64,000 bases of DNA from Bacillus tianshenii (GCA_020524525.2 CP129018.1:1-64000); one strand, 5' to 3'. Counted from the first letter of the stretch, positions 32,714 through 41,583 are shown. Program-made: numbers and translations. The notes: generated by a model not told the origin, from the letters alone.

Positions 32714-33457
32714 ATGGACAGAAACAATTATTTCTCTTCTCAATCGCAAGAATATGCATTATATCGGCCAACATACCCTGATGAGCTGTTTAATTACATA
32801 ACATCATTCGTAGAGAAGAAGGAGGTTGTACTTGATTGTGCTACAGGGAGCGGTCAAGCTGCTGTCCCACTATCAGAGCGCTTTAAACAAGTAATCGCCG
32901 TTGATATCAGTGAGAGGCAACTTCAATATGCTGAGAAACGAGCAAATATCCGATATGCTGTTTCACCTGTTGAACAGCTTAGAGTGCCTGAAAATAGTGT
33001 GGATTTAGTTACTGTGGCCCAAGGAGCACATTGGTTTCAATTTGATGCATTTTATAAGGAAGTTCAACGGGTTGCTAAGAAAGATGCAGCCATTGTGGTG
33101 TGGGGATATGGGTTGTGTACAATCTCCCGAGAAATCGACCAAATTCTACATGTTTATTATTATGAGATAGTCGGAAAATTTTGGCCTGCTGAAAGAAAAT
33201 ATATTGATGAAGAGTATAAGACACTTCCTTTTCCTTTTGCTGAAATCCAAACACTTGATTTTGAAATAAAAATTAAATGGACCGCTCAGCAATTTTTAGC
33301 TTATTTGTTCACTTGGTCAGCTACTCAAATGTATATGAAGGAGGAAGGGAAAAACCCACTTCAATTTATTAAAGATGAAATTGAACGGTTGTGGGGAGAT
33401 GAGGCCCGGGAAATACGATGGCCAATTTTTATCAGAGCGGGTTATGTCAATCAATAA
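32714..33457 (+). CDS. class I SAM-dependent methyltransferase (UbiE/Methyltransf_11 type)
   Basis: Soluble small-molecule-type methyltransferase of 247 aa. The SAM-binding glycine motif is VLDCATGSGQAAVPL, the acidic loop is VIAVDISERQLQYAEKRA, and the post-motif region is VDLVTVAQGAHWFQFDAFY, seen in methyltransferases annotated as trans-aconitate- or UbiE-like. The N-terminus FSSQSQEYALYRPTYPDELF is typical of this subgroup. ATG 32714 is chosen because TAGGAGGG lies 5-6 nt upstream; the frame is open to 32621 but that part looks non-coding. It stands alone, with an inverted repeat in its leader and a bidirectional terminator after it. The substrate is unknown. Confidence 0.87.
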   Translation: MDRNNYFSSQSQEYALYRPTYPDELFNYITSFVEKKEVVLDCATGSGQAAVPLSERFKQVIAVDISERQLQYAEKRANIRYAVSPVEQLRVPENSVDLVTVAQGAHWFQFDAFYKEVQRVAKKDAAIVVWGYGLCTISREIDQILHVYYYEIVGKFWPAERKYIDEEYKTLPFPFAEIQTLDFEIKIKWTAQQFLAYLFTWSATQMYMKEEGKNPLQFIKDEIERLWGDEAREIRWPIFIRAGYVNQ

Positions 33458-33497
33458 AATAGAGTCTTCCTGTTCCGTGGCAGGAAGACTCTATTTC
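33457..33497. terminator. bidirectional terminator
   Basis: AAATAGAGTCTTCCTG / CAGGAAGACTCTATTT, a 16-bp perfect stem; overlaps the stop codons of both convergent genes. Confidence 0.93.
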
Positions 33498-34030
33498 TCT
33501 TGCGTTTCTTTTTCTTCAATATTGCCGAGATATTCAAAGAGATTGTGAAAGGTTTGGTAGCCGTTATCTTTCGTCTCTGCATTTGCAAATAATTCATCAT
33601 AACGGTTAAGTTTTACGATATAGGGATCGATTGTTTCATCTACTTTTTGTTTTAATGTACGATACTTTTCTTTTTTCTTTTCATCATTTGTCCGTTGAAT
33701 AACATGTCTTAGGTTTGATAAATCATGCAAGATATGCTGTTTTTCCACATGTAATTCATTTAATATCTTTTTTCGTAAAGATTGCACATTTGGATGAAGA
33801 AAAGTTACTACATCCTGCTCGGATGGTTTTGGAATGTATTTATTTATGAGATAAAGCGCTAATTCTAACATTTCTTTCTGGTCATTAAGATTGCACGGAT
33901 CTTTTGTATCTGCTACAAAAGAAGAGACAGAAATGTTGATATTTTTCTTAGGCTTCGTTCGTTTTTTTATTTCTTGATTGGTAAAGGTTGGGGCGTGAAC
34001 CTTTTTTCTTTTTTTAAATAATGGAAACAC
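33491..34030 (-). CDS. unknown 179-aa protein
   Basis: Not recognised. The first 35 residues are very basic (MFPLFKKRKKVHAPTF, then KKRTKPKKN), followed by a mainly helical, charged region (about 50-165) containing RKKILNELHVEKQHILHDL and a possible coiled coil near 110-135. No signal peptide, membrane helix, cysteine motif or enzyme motif is present. The basic start suggests binding to nucleic acid or to the membrane surface. The ATG at 34030 has GAAGGAGG upstream. It converges on the methyltransferase at a shared terminator, and its upstream region (34031-34179) is the divergent promoter region with the inositol-phosphatase gene. Confidence 0.7.
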   Translation of the reverse strand: MFPLFKKRKKVHAPTFTNQEIKKRTKPKKNINISVSSFVADTKDPCNLNDQKEMLELALYLINKYIPKPSEQDVVTFLHPNVQSLRKKILNELHVEKQHILHDLSNLRHVIQRTNDEKKKEKYRTLKQKVDETIDPYIVKLNRYDELFANAETKDNGYQTFHNLFEYLGNIEEKETQEK

Positions 34031-34179
34031 AGTGGTACCCTCCTTCTGAAAGACAGGTCGATTGTTGCTCTTAATATCGGAGTGTACATCATTTCATCGC
34101 TGAATCAAAGGGTTGAATTTATTAAAATAGCTCTAGTCTATTTTGACTAAAATTTTGCACATATAAGGGAGGAAGGCAA

Positions 34180-34950
34180 ATGGATAAGTATGAAGGCATT
34201 TTAGATAATATTAAAAAGTGGGTTCGTGAAGCAGGAGAAGAGCAACTGCGCAGGTTTGAATTACCGATGAACATTGAGGAGAAATCAGCTGAAATTGATC
34301 TTGTAACAGAGGTAGATGTGTGGACAGAAGAATATTTGCTCGACAAAATAAAAAGCACCTATCCTGATCATGCAATATTAAGTGAAGAAAGTGGACAATT
34401 TGGTGGGAAGGCAGATGTTGAGTGGGTGATCGACCCGATTGATGGAACGACAAATTTTGCTCACGGCATTCCACTTTACTGTATTTCAGTCGCTGTTAAG
34501 TATAAAGGTGAGGCTGTTATTGGTGTTGTCTATGTACCTCGCTTGAATGAAATGTTTGAAGCTATAAAAGGTGAAGGTGCGTTTCTCAATGGAAAACAAA
34601 TAGACGTTTCTACAGTAGAGAATGAACGAAAAGCAGTTGTTGCCACAGGCTTTCCGTATGACCGTGCAAAACATCCGAATAATAACGTAGATAACTTTAA
34701 TGCCGTGGTTACAAATGTAGGTGGGGTCCGGAGAACAGGCAGTGCGGCCATTGATTTAAGCTTTGTTGCAGCCGGAAGATTTGATGCTTATTGGGAATTA
34801 AAAGTAAAGCCTTGGGATGTAGAGGCAGGACTGCTCCTTATTACTGAGGCCGGTGGAAAAATTCATCGCTTGGAAAATGAACAAGGCACCTTTGTTGTTG
34901 TCGGTAATCCATATATGTATGAATGGCTCAAAGAACGTGTCCGCCCATAG
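34180..34950 (+). CDS. inositol monophosphatase family protein
   Basis: Mg2+-dependent phosphatase of 256 aa in the IMPase/FBPase/CysQ superfamily; substrates in bacteria include inositol-1-phosphate and related sugar or nucleotide phosphates. The metal-binding residues are clear: EESGQFGG, DPIDGTTNFAHG and the C-terminal VKPWDVEAGLLLITEAGG. The start ATG at 34180 has AAGGGAGGAAGG upstream. It is an SuhB-like housekeeping gene (YktC in B. subtilis). A single-gene unit ended by a strong terminator, with the unknown 179-aa gene divergent on the other side. No odd features. Confidence 0.93.
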   Translation: MDKYEGILDNIKKWVREAGEEQLRRFELPMNIEEKSAEIDLVTEVDVWTEEYLLDKIKSTYPDHAILSEESGQFGGKADVEWVIDPIDGTTNFAHGIPLYCISVAVKYKGEAVIGVVYVPRLNEMFEAIKGEGAFLNGKQIDVSTVENERKAVVATGFPYDRAKHPNNNVDNFNAVVTNVGGVRRTGSAAIDLSFVAAGRFDAYWELKVKPWDVEAGLLLITEAGGKIHRLENEQGTFVVVGNPYMYEWLKERVRP

Positions 34951-34954
34951 AAAT

Positions 34955-34990
34955 AAGGCCGCTATCTCTCTTAAGAGGTAGCGGCCTTTT
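34955..34990 (+). terminator. terminator after the inositol-phosphatase gene
   Basis: AAGGCCGCTATCTCT / AGAGGTAGCGGCCTT (one G-U) with TTTTC; also usable by the convergent small gene. Confidence 0.93.
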
Positions 34991-35003
34991 CAAATAGTGG
35001 ATG

Positions 35004-35234
35004 TTATGAACGTTCATCATCGAAGTCGTCGTCATCCATAATTTCTTTTAATAGTTCTAGTGCTTGTTGAATTTTGCGAATATCCTGTTTGCGCTGTTCA
35101 GGCGGCAGGAAGGAAGCGAGCGGTTCTTTTGCCGCCGCTGTAAATGCATGGTCTCCTTTTTCCGGAAGATGCCATACCATTTTTCCGTTTGCTTTATCTA
35201 AATATTTAAGTTGTAAACGTTGAGCGTTTTTCAT
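35004..35234 (-). CDS. small acidic-tailed protein of unknown function
   Basis: A 76-aa soluble protein not assigned to a family. It starts MKNAQRLQLKYLDKANGKMV and ends with a strongly acidic tail (KEIMDDDDFDDERS). A predicted C-terminal helix (RKQDIRKIQQALELLKEIM) precedes the tail. The ribosome binding site TGGAGGAATAACAG before ATG 35234 is excellent, which is the main evidence that it is real. It lies 49 nt from the next small membrane-protein gene on the same strand, so the two may be co-transcribed; the inositol-phosphatase terminator lies at its 3' end. Confidence 0.75.
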   Translation of the reverse strand: MKNAQRLQLKYLDKANGKMVWHLPEKGDHAFTAAAKEPLASFLPPEQRKQDIRKIQQALELLKEIMDDDDFDDERS

Positions 35235-35283
35235 CTGTTATTCCTCCATATCCTTGTTAAAAAATTCTTTCCAGGCTGAGGCA

Positions 35284-35469
35284 TTAGAAAAGAAGGTATG
35301 TCCCAAAAATAATCATTGCAATTCCGACATAGCGGCGTGTTTTCAAAGATATGTCATGAGGCTTGGCTTTCTTAAAGATAAACCCACCTTCCAAATACCA
35401 GGAAAGCTTAGGTGCTATAGCATTTACGAATCCAGAAATAATAAATAGAATTCCTATAATTGTTTCCAT
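35284..35469 (-). CDS. small membrane protein, DUF6199-like
   Basis: A 61-aa protein with two hydrophobic helices (about residues 2-18 and 46-60) separated by a loop with SWYLEGGFIFKKAKPHDISL and a TRRYVGIAMIIFGTYLLF end. The pattern (helix, Trp-rich glycine turn, KKAKP-x-S-L, helix) resembles the small DUF6199-type membrane proteins of Bacillaceae, recalled from memory. ATG 35469 is preceded by GGAAGG at about 8-9 nt. It lies directly upstream of the acidic-tailed small gene. Function unknown. Confidence 0.65.
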   Translation of the reverse strand: METIIGILFIISGFVNAIAPKLSWYLEGGFIFKKAKPHDISLKTRRYVGIAMIIFGTYLLF

Positions 35470-35598
35470 TCAAAAAACCTTCCATTTATATAATGACGTG
35501 TATATAAGTCTGAAGCAAGCAACTACTATCGTCTATTATACAAGCGATCGAAGCGGAAATGAATGAAAAAAATATTAAAATTGCTAAGAAGCATAAAT

Positions 35599-35630
35599 AA
35601 AGCGCCTCCAAATGAAGGAGACGCTTGTTT
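35599..35630 (-). terminator. terminator of the minus-strand SLH gene
   Basis: On the minus strand AAGCGTCTCC / GGAGGCGCTT (with mismatch) then TATTTATG. Confidence 0.8.
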
Positions 35631-35636
35631 ATCTGT

Positions 35637-37898
35637 TTACCACATATTGCGAGTGTAATTGTCGCGTTCTTTTAAGTATTGGTAGTAGGACTTTGCTGCT
35701 TCAGCCCGAGTAACTTTTCTTTCAGGGTAGAAGTAGCCATTCACACCATTCATAATGCCTAAGTGCTGCATAATTGCAACAGGACCGCGTTCGTTAATTG
35801 CTTCACTATCTTTGAAGCTTAGTTTGAACAGAGCATCCTTTTGAGCTAGCTTGTCATAGCCAAGCGCTTTTGTAATTAACAGAGCTAGTTCTTCGCGGGA
35901 AACCTTTTCATTAGGGTGAAAGTCTTCCGCTTTTCCTTCAATCAAGCCTTGGCGAACAGCTTCTTCAATATAAACATGGTATGGAGATCCCGAACTAACA
36001 TCATTGAAAGTCGATTGCTCAGCATATTTTGTCGACATTTCACGATAGTAATGGGCAGGTCTTTGAGTTAACATCAGCATCTTAATCATCTCGCCTCTGG
36101 TAATCGGTTTGTCAGGGTAAATCTTGCCTTCTGTATCTGGTTGAAGGGCACGGTATTCAACCATTAAGCGAAGCTCCTTTTCAGCCCAATGACCTTCGAT
36201 ATCTTCAGCATTTACTTCTATTTGATAAGGGCTTCCAGTATCACTTGAGATCCAAGCGCCTTCTACTGCATCAAGATAAATCGGTTCATCGGTTGGAATT
36301 CTTTCTAAAGAATAGACTGGAATTACATCTTGTTTTGTCTCGTTATTTTCTTGATAAGGGTGTTCGGTAAGAACATACTGCAGCTTTACATTATACAGTT
36401 CAAAGAAAGTATCTTTTGCTTGCTCTTCTGAAACGGCTGCATCTGTGCTCGGAAACGTCGTATCTTCCCAATTGTGATGGTATTCTAATAGCTCACCATT
36501 AACGGCGGAAATCGTAATCATTGTTTGCTGCTCGACAACAGGTACGCCATCATGAATACGTTCCAATCTGAAGCGATAATGGTTTTGTTCGCTTGGGGAT
36601 GGATAGAACCTTTCATCATGTGTTAAGGCAAGCTTGTCAGTCTTATACGGAATAAATTGCTTCAGCTTTTTAATCGCAATGCTTTTCGCTTCTTCTTTTG
36701 ATATTTTGTTTGCTTGTTTTTCGTTATCTTTAGCTGAGTGTTGGTAGAAATTAATTAACTCACCTGTTTTCGCATTTACGGTTGCATTAATCCAAAGGGC
36801 GGGATTGTCATTATTATCAGACCATCTTAAGTGCCAGACAGCACGCTCGTTAAGATGTTCACTTTCCTCATAATTGACGTCCATTAATGCCGCTTCGGTT
36901 GGTAAAGTGATCAGCTTCTTAACATGTTCTTCAGCTTGCTTGGATGTCAGCTGTTTTCCTTCAGCTGGGGCTTCTCCGGCTGGACTTTCGGTTATCGTTG
37001 CTTCGTTATTTGAATTTGGCTCGAAGCTCTTCCCGCTGCGTGTTATCCATTCACCGCTTTTAGCATGAAACCAGCGCACATTAGAATCAGGGGCATAGAC
37101 AAGCTTTGTTTGACCTTCTTGATTTTCTTTACGAGGGAGAATGCCTGCTCCTCCGTGGATTGTCTGATATTGCAATTCGAGAGGCAGGCTTTCTTTTATT
37201 CTCGCAAGTGCAGCTTCTTTTGAAAGTAAGTCTTGTTTGCTAGGGAACGAATAATCATTCAGCCATTGATAATTAAAATTAATAATCTCACCGTCTCCAT
37301 TTACACTGATTCGAGCATAGTTTTCTTGGAACGGGATGCCGTTCACACTTTGGTAGAACGTAAAATGATAAAGTGCATTGCCTTGAAGCGGCGGCTTTGC
37401 ATGTTCATCTTCTGCATTATCATAAATGAATTGTGACGCCTTTTGTGGAAACGTATCTTCTAAATATTGTTCAGCCACTTGTTTTGCTTCTGTACGGTTT
37501 AATTCTGGAGGATAAGATGCCTGATCTTCACTTTGATTTTGAGAAGAGTGGATGGCTAGAACATTTCCATTTTGTGCGTCCACTGTTATGCGGATGAATG
37601 CATGCGCTTTCTCTTCTTGTTTATCCCAGTGGATCGTCCATGTAGTTCGTGCTTGGCGAAATTCATGAGCTTGAAATTGTACTTGTGTTTGTTTGTAATT
37701 AGATGGAATTTGAAACGCTTGTTTTGCAATTTTGATTGCTTGCTCTTTTGTAATGTTGGCTTCTTTCATAAGGTGACTATCTTGCTTTTCTGTTTGAATG
37801 GTTTCAGCAGTCGAACGTTCAGCAGCTGCTAGTTGAGGTGAAGCAAGAGATGGAAGAACCAAAAAACTGCTTAAAGCTAATACGATTGTTTTTTTCAC
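35637..37898 (-). CDS. YcdB/YcdC-repeat surface protein with SLH domains (paralogue A)
   Basis: Exported cell-wall protein of 753 aa. A signal peptide (VKKTIVLALSSFLVLPSLAS, ending AAA) is followed by two copies of a PepSY-like YcdB/YcdC module (about residues 45-270 and 315-545); each has ITKEQAIKIAKQAF- or SKEEAKSIAIKKL-type helices and a beta region with NGIPFQENYARISVNGDGEI or DGVPVVEQQTMITISAVNGE. Three S-layer-homology segments follow (from about 565: HWAEKELRLMVEYRALQPD, YHVYIEEAVRQGLIEG, PVAIMQHLGIMNGVNGYFYP), which anchor to pyruvylated wall polymer. The start is GTG 37898 with GGGAGGAAATTTT. The gene is divergent from paralogue B. Confidence 0.88.
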   Translation of the reverse strand: MKKTIVLALSSFLVLPSLASPQLAAAERSTAETIQTEKQDSHLMKEANITKEQAIKIAKQAFQIPSNYKQTQVQFQAHEFRQARTTWTIHWDKQEEKAHAFIRITVDAQNGNVLAIHSSQNQSEDQASYPPELNRTEAKQVAEQYLEDTFPQKASQFIYDNAEDEHAKPPLQGNALYHFTFYQSVNGIPFQENYARISVNGDGEIINFNYQWLNDYSFPSKQDLLSKEAALARIKESLPLELQYQTIHGGAGILPRKENQEGQTKLVYAPDSNVRWFHAKSGEWITRSGKSFEPNSNNEATITESPAGEAPAEGKQLTSKQAEEHVKKLITLPTEAALMDVNYEESEHLNERAVWHLRWSDNNDNPALWINATVNAKTGELINFYQHSAKDNEKQANKISKEEAKSIAIKKLKQFIPYKTDKLALTHDERFYPSPSEQNHYRFRLERIHDGVPVVEQQTMITISAVNGELLEYHHNWEDTTFPSTDAAVSEEQAKDTFFELYNVKLQYVLTEHPYQENNETKQDVIPVYSLERIPTDEPIYLDAVEGAWISSDTGSPYQIEVNAEDIEGHWAEKELRLMVEYRALQPDTEGKIYPDKPITRGEMIKMLMLTQRPAHYYREMSTKYAEQSTFNDVSSGSPYHVYIEEAVRQGLIEGKAEDFHPNEKVSREELALLITKALGYDKLAQKDALFKLSFKDSEAINERGPVAIMQHLGIMNGVNGYFYPERKVTRAEAAKSYYQYLKERDNYTRNMW

Positions 37899-37945
37899 AA
37901 AATTTCCTCCCTTGGTGTTTGTATACAAAGACGTAACAGGATATA

Positions 37946-38004
37946 AAGAGGTTACAAGAAAAACAATAATTTAGTTCAAAAGAATCATTTGGAAGTAACC
38001 TCTT
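37946..38004. promoter_or_regulatory. inverted repeat between the divergent SLH genes, candidate shared operator
   Basis: AAGAGGTTAC (37946-37955) and GTAACCTCTT (37995-38004) are perfect 10-bp mirror copies with a 39-nt spacer, placed in the middle of the 181-bp divergent promoter region. A partial third copy, GTAACAGG, is at 37933. Confidence 0.55.
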
Positions 38005-38079
38005 AAAAATTGAAACTTTTTCCTTTATTAATTCGTCTTTCTTATTGTAGGAATAAAATAGAATTATAGGAGGAATTAG

Positions 38080-40338
38080 GTGAAATATCGTAAATTAGGG
38101 GTAGTGGCATTGTCGTCCACGTTGTTGTTTGGAATAGCACCGCTTGTACAAGCAGAAACAACAGAGCAAAAGCCAGTAAATGTTATGGCAACATCTGAAG
38201 TGGCCGCAGTTGAGTCAATTGATAAAGCGGAGCTAATCAAGCGGGTTCGTGAAATTTTTCCGAAGCAATTTAAAGATGTTAAAGAAGAAGATTTTGATGT
38301 TAATATCGGTCATCAATTCCCTGAGAATGAAGGTATTACGCAATATGATTTACATTTTCATAAAGAAATAAAAGCGGACCAATATGAGCATGGTAACTTT
38401 GGTTTTGTTGGTGAAGATTTAGAGCTTACTAGCTTTTATTACAATAATGATGACCAAAAGGATGCATTGTTCCCTCCGAAGGTTTCACGTGATGAGGCTG
38501 AAAAGGTTGCAATTGGTTTTATAAATAAGCTGACTTCAACTCATACATATGAAATTTCCGATAGAGAAGATGACTTTTATTTTGAAAATCAAACATTAAC
38601 AGAGCCAGTAGAATATCGCTTTTACTTTGATAAAATGGAAAACGGTGTACCTGTTGAAGGGCAAGGTGTCAATGTTACGGTGCTTGGTAATGGTAAAGTA
38701 ACACAATACCATAATCGTACAATGTGGAAGCAAGCGACGTTTGAAAAGAAAGGAGACATCCTTTCTAAAGGAGAAGCGTTGCAACGTTTGAAAGACGGAT
38801 TAAACATGGAATTACGTTATCAAGTTCATCAAATTCGTCCGAATGAGGAAGCAAAAGCTGTCTTAACTTATGTACCTTCACCTATTGTACGCGGGGTTCA
38901 TGCTGAAAGCGGAGATTATTTTATCGGTAATGAATTTATGGACGAGCTTCCTGAAGAAGAAGAGTTAAAGATGGTGTCAGAAAAATCATTAGACCGCGAA
39001 CAACCTATGACAAAAGAAGAAGCGAAACAATTAGCAGAAAAATTATTAAAGCCTGAATCAGACAGCGTAAAGCTTGTTATTGAAGGAGTAATAGAAAGAG
39101 AAGGTAGAGACGGAAAGCCGGTTTATTCAATTGATTATATGTATCGCTTTGGGAATTCTGGTCATGGGTCCAGTTTGGAATTTGCAAAAGATACCGGAGA
39201 GCTGCTCCGCTTTTCTAGCTATGACCGATTTGAAGAAGTGGAAGAAGAAAGCAACAAACCTGAAATTTCTTATCGGAATGCAATGAATAAAGCAGTCGAA
39301 CATTTAAAAGAATATGCATTTTCATATGCTGATGAAGTCGCTTATCCAACTAATACAGAGGAAGAGCGTTATTATCCGGGAGGGCAAGAAAGTTATTACT
39401 TTTATTTCCCGCTCGTAAAAAATGGGATTGTAGTTAATGGACAAGGTGTTCATGTTTCATTATCAAAAGAAGGTAAGCTATTAAGCTTTAATGTTAATAC
39501 TACAGATGTAAAGCAATGGCCTCAGATAGACAAAGCTGTGAGCAGTGAGGAAGCATTAGCTGCTTACAAAGAGAAGCTCGATACAGAACTAAAATATATG
39601 ACGGAACATTCACCTCAGAAAGAAGGTAAAGTTGACCATTATAAGCTTGTGTATGCTTCAGAATTGGTTCCGCCGAATCACCGTGAATATTATGATGCCC
39701 AAGATGGAAAGTGGAAGAAGGTAGAAGACCGATTTGGACCGCAAGAAGGACCGAAAGAATTCACAGTGAATCACCCGTGGGCGGCTGAAGAATTGAACTT
39801 TATGATTCAAGGCGGCATTATCGATGTAGAGAATCAAGAGAAATTTAATCCTGATCGAGCAATTACGAAAGGTGAAGCATTAAAGGTTCTTTCAAAGTCT
39901 CTCTCACGCTTCTATCGTTTTGAGCGTTATTCTTATGATAAAGACCCGCGTCAAACATTTGAAAACATCTCACCAGAACATCCGTTATATGGAATGGTGG
40001 AAGCTGCTGTAGAGAATGAACTGATCGAAGTGAATGGAAAGAACTTCCCAGTTGATGAGAAGATGACGAGAGAAGAGCTTACAGTTTGGTATGGAAGAAT
40101 TCTTGGTTTAGCAAAAGTTGCCGAGCATGATGATATTTATAAGCTTGATATGAAAGATAAGAGTGAAATTAACAACAATCATATTGGTGATGTTGCTTTA
40201 ATCAATGCACTCGGTGTGATTACAGCGGACAAAAACGGTTACTTTAAGCCTGATGACGAAGTTACCTTAGCACAATTAGCAGTATCAAATATGCGTCTTG
40301 CTCAACAGATGGCAGACATGAATATTCGTTATAATTAA
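38080..40338 (+). CDS. YcdB/YcdC-repeat surface protein with SLH domains (paralogue B)
   Basis: Exported wall protein of 752 aa with the same architecture as the divergent gene: a signal peptide (MKYRKLGVVALSSTLLFG, cleavage near VQA), two YcdB/YcdC-type modules (about residues 50-270 and 305-530; NGVPVEGQGVNVTVLGNGKV and NGIVVNGQGVHVSLSKEGKL are matching strands), then SLH segments (from about 560: HPWAAEELNFMIQGGIIDVE, HPLYGMVEAAVENELIEVNG, GDVALINALGVITADKNGYF). It is markedly acidic. The GTG start at 38080 follows TAGGAGGAATTAG. It differs much in sequence from paralogue A, so the duplication is old. Function may be protease inhibition or wall binding, as for other PepSY-like proteins; unproven. 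Confidence 0.88.
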   Translation: MKYRKLGVVALSSTLLFGIAPLVQAETTEQKPVNVMATSEVAAVESIDKAELIKRVREIFPKQFKDVKEEDFDVNIGHQFPENEGITQYDLHFHKEIKADQYEHGNFGFVGEDLELTSFYYNNDDQKDALFPPKVSRDEAEKVAIGFINKLTSTHTYEISDREDDFYFENQTLTEPVEYRFYFDKMENGVPVEGQGVNVTVLGNGKVTQYHNRTMWKQATFEKKGDILSKGEALQRLKDGLNMELRYQVHQIRPNEEAKAVLTYVPSPIVRGVHAESGDYFIGNEFMDELPEEEELKMVSEKSLDREQPMTKEEAKQLAEKLLKPESDSVKLVIEGVIEREGRDGKPVYSIDYMYRFGNSGHGSSLEFAKDTGELLRFSSYDRFEEVEEESNKPEISYRNAMNKAVEHLKEYAFSYADEVAYPTNTEEERYYPGGQESYYFYFPLVKNGIVVNGQGVHVSLSKEGKLLSFNVNTTDVKQWPQIDKAVSSEEALAAYKEKLDTELKYMTEHSPQKEGKVDHYKLVYASELVPPNHREYYDAQDGKWKKVEDRFGPQEGPKEFTVNHPWAAEELNFMIQGGIIDVENQEKFNPDRAITKGEALKVLSKSLSRFYRFERYSYDKDPRQTFENISPEHPLYGMVEAAVENELIEVNGKNFPVDEKMTREELTVWYGRILGLAKVAEHDDIYKLDMKDKSEINNNHIGDVALINALGVITADKNGYFKPDDEVTLAQLAVSNMRLAQQMADMNIRYN

Positions 40339-40341
40339 GTT

Positions 40342-40370
40342 AAAATCCCGCTGATCTAGCGGGATTTCTT
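40342..40370 (+). terminator. terminator after SLH paralogue B
   Basis: AAATCCCGCT / AGCGGGATTT with GATCT loop and TTCTTG tail. Confidence 0.88.
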
Positions 40371-40387
40371 GCTTTGGAATAATAGAT

Positions 40388-40401
40388 TGCAAACGTTTTC
40401 T
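40388..40401 (+). promoter_or_regulatory. cre-like site upstream of the ribose operon
   Basis: TGCAAACGTTTTCT differs from the consensus TGWNANCGNTNWCA at two positions. It lies about 45 bp upstream of the -35 box, fitting CcpA control of ribose use. Confidence 0.45.
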
Positions 40402-40433
40402 TGTAATTATGACATAAAAAATAACGCATTATG

Positions 40434-40463
40434 TTGACATAATAAATGGAGTATGATTATAAT
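40434..40463 (+). promoter_or_regulatory. sigma-A promoter of the rbs operon
   Basis: TTGACA (40434-40439), an 18-bp spacer, TATAAT (40458-40463): both hexamers are perfect. Confidence 0.85.
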
Positions 40464-40464
40464 A

Positions 40465-40478
40465 TGTAACGGGTTACA
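40465..40478. promoter_or_regulatory. RbsR operator 1
   Basis: TGTAACGGGTTACA, a near-perfect LacI-family palindrome starting 1 nt after the -10 box, so bound repressor would cover the transcription start. Confidence 0.75.
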
Positions 40479-40555
40479 TAATGACTAAAGAAATAGAAAA
40501 ATAGATATATTTAATGAAGGTTACCAGCTGAAATGACTTTATTATTAGGTGTTTG

Positions 40556-40569
40556 TGTAACCGGTTCCA
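40556..40569. promoter_or_regulatory. RbsR operator 2
   Basis: TGTAACCGGTTCCA, with perfect AACCGGTT core, 91 bp downstream of operator 1 and just before the rbsR ribosome binding site. Spacing would allow looping or a roadblock. Confidence 0.65.
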
Positions 40570-40585
40570 CAAAAATGGGGTGGTA

Positions 40586-41569
40586 ATGATCGCAACGATT
40601 AGGGATGTAGCAAAGCAGGCGGGTGTTTCTGTAGCGACTGTTTCACGTGTACTTAATAATAATGGTTATGTAAACGCGAAAACACGTGAGAAAGTGATGA
40701 AAACAATCGATGAACTTGAATATCGTCCAAATGCTGTAGCGAGAAGCTTATACAAAAAGAAATCAAAAATGATCGGCGTAATTGTTCCTGATATTACAAA
40801 TCCTTTCTTTCCTGAATTGGCAAGGGCGATTGAGGATGTCACAAATAAAGCAGACTATACGTTTATCCTTTGTAATTCAGATGAAGATGTGGAGAAGGAG
40901 AAGCAATACATTGAGGTACTGCGGCAAAAGTATGTAGATGGTTTTATCATCGTGACAAGTACATTGAAAACAGAGCATATTAAAGGCTTAGATGTACCAA
41001 TTGTGGCGCTGGACCGTCCGATTTCTCCAAATATGCCAACCGTAACAGTCAATAACTATGATGGTGCTCGAGAAGCAGTTCAGCATTTGAAACGGATCGG
41101 TTGTGAAAAAATTGCTCATATCCGCGGTCCGCATAATGTCATTAATGCAGATGAACGTTGCCGTGGGTATGTGGATGAAGTGCAAGATGAGCCTTGGTTC
41201 TATTCTGGTTTAATTGCGGAAGGAAATTATCATTTAAAAGATACAATGGAGCTTGCAAAAAGCTTGCTTCAACGTGAGCCAGATATTGATGGAATCTTTG
41301 CAGGTAATGATGTGATGGCGACAGCCGTATTAAAGGCTGCTGAAGAGCTTGGCAAAAGAGTCCCACAAGATTTAAATGTTATCGGGTTTGATGGTATTAG
41401 TCTTTGTGAAGTGACAAGTCCATCTTTGACGACGATGGAGCAGCCGATTTATGAAATCGGTTCCAAGGCGGCAAATATGCTTCTGAATTTGATCGAAGAA
41501 CGAGAACTAGATCAAGATAAATGCGAATTTAAGGTGAAGTTAATCAAGCGGCAATCAACGAAAGCATGA
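40586..41569 (+). CDS. rbsR: ribose operon repressor, LacI family
   Basis: Autoregulatory repressor of the rbs genes, 327 aa. The N-terminal helix-turn-helix and hinge read TIRDVAKQAGVSVATVSRVL then RPNAVARSLYKKKS. The periplasmic-binding-protein-like domain follows (MIGVIVPDITNPFFPELAR, DGIFAGNDVMATAVLKAA, TSPSLTTMEQPIYEIG) and binds ribose or a phosphorylated derivative. ATG 40586 is chosen over the upstream frame because the HTH begins there and GGGG lies 5 nt before it. The two palindromic operators lie at the start of its own transcript. It is followed 14 nt later by rbsK, the order rbsR-K-D-A-C-B being that of B. subtilis. Confidence 0.94.
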   Translation: MIATIRDVAKQAGVSVATVSRVLNNNGYVNAKTREKVMKTIDELEYRPNAVARSLYKKKSKMIGVIVPDITNPFFPELARAIEDVTNKADYTFILCNSDEDVEKEKQYIEVLRQKYVDGFIIVTSTLKTEHIKGLDVPIVALDRPISPNMPTVTVNNYDGAREAVQHLKRIGCEKIAHIRGPHNVINADERCRGYVDEVQDEPWFYSGLIAEGNYHLKDTMELAKSLLQREPDIDGIFAGNDVMATAVLKAAEELGKRVPQDLNVIGFDGISLCEVTSPSLTTMEQPIYEIGSKAANMLLNLIEERELDQDKCEFKVKLIKRQSTKA

Positions 41570-41583
41570 AATGAGGTGGCAGC

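Noticed and set aside
35555-35599. 13-codon plus-strand ORF (MNEKNIKIAKKHK)
   Set aside because: Poor ribosome binding site, very short and next to a minus-strand terminator; probably chance.
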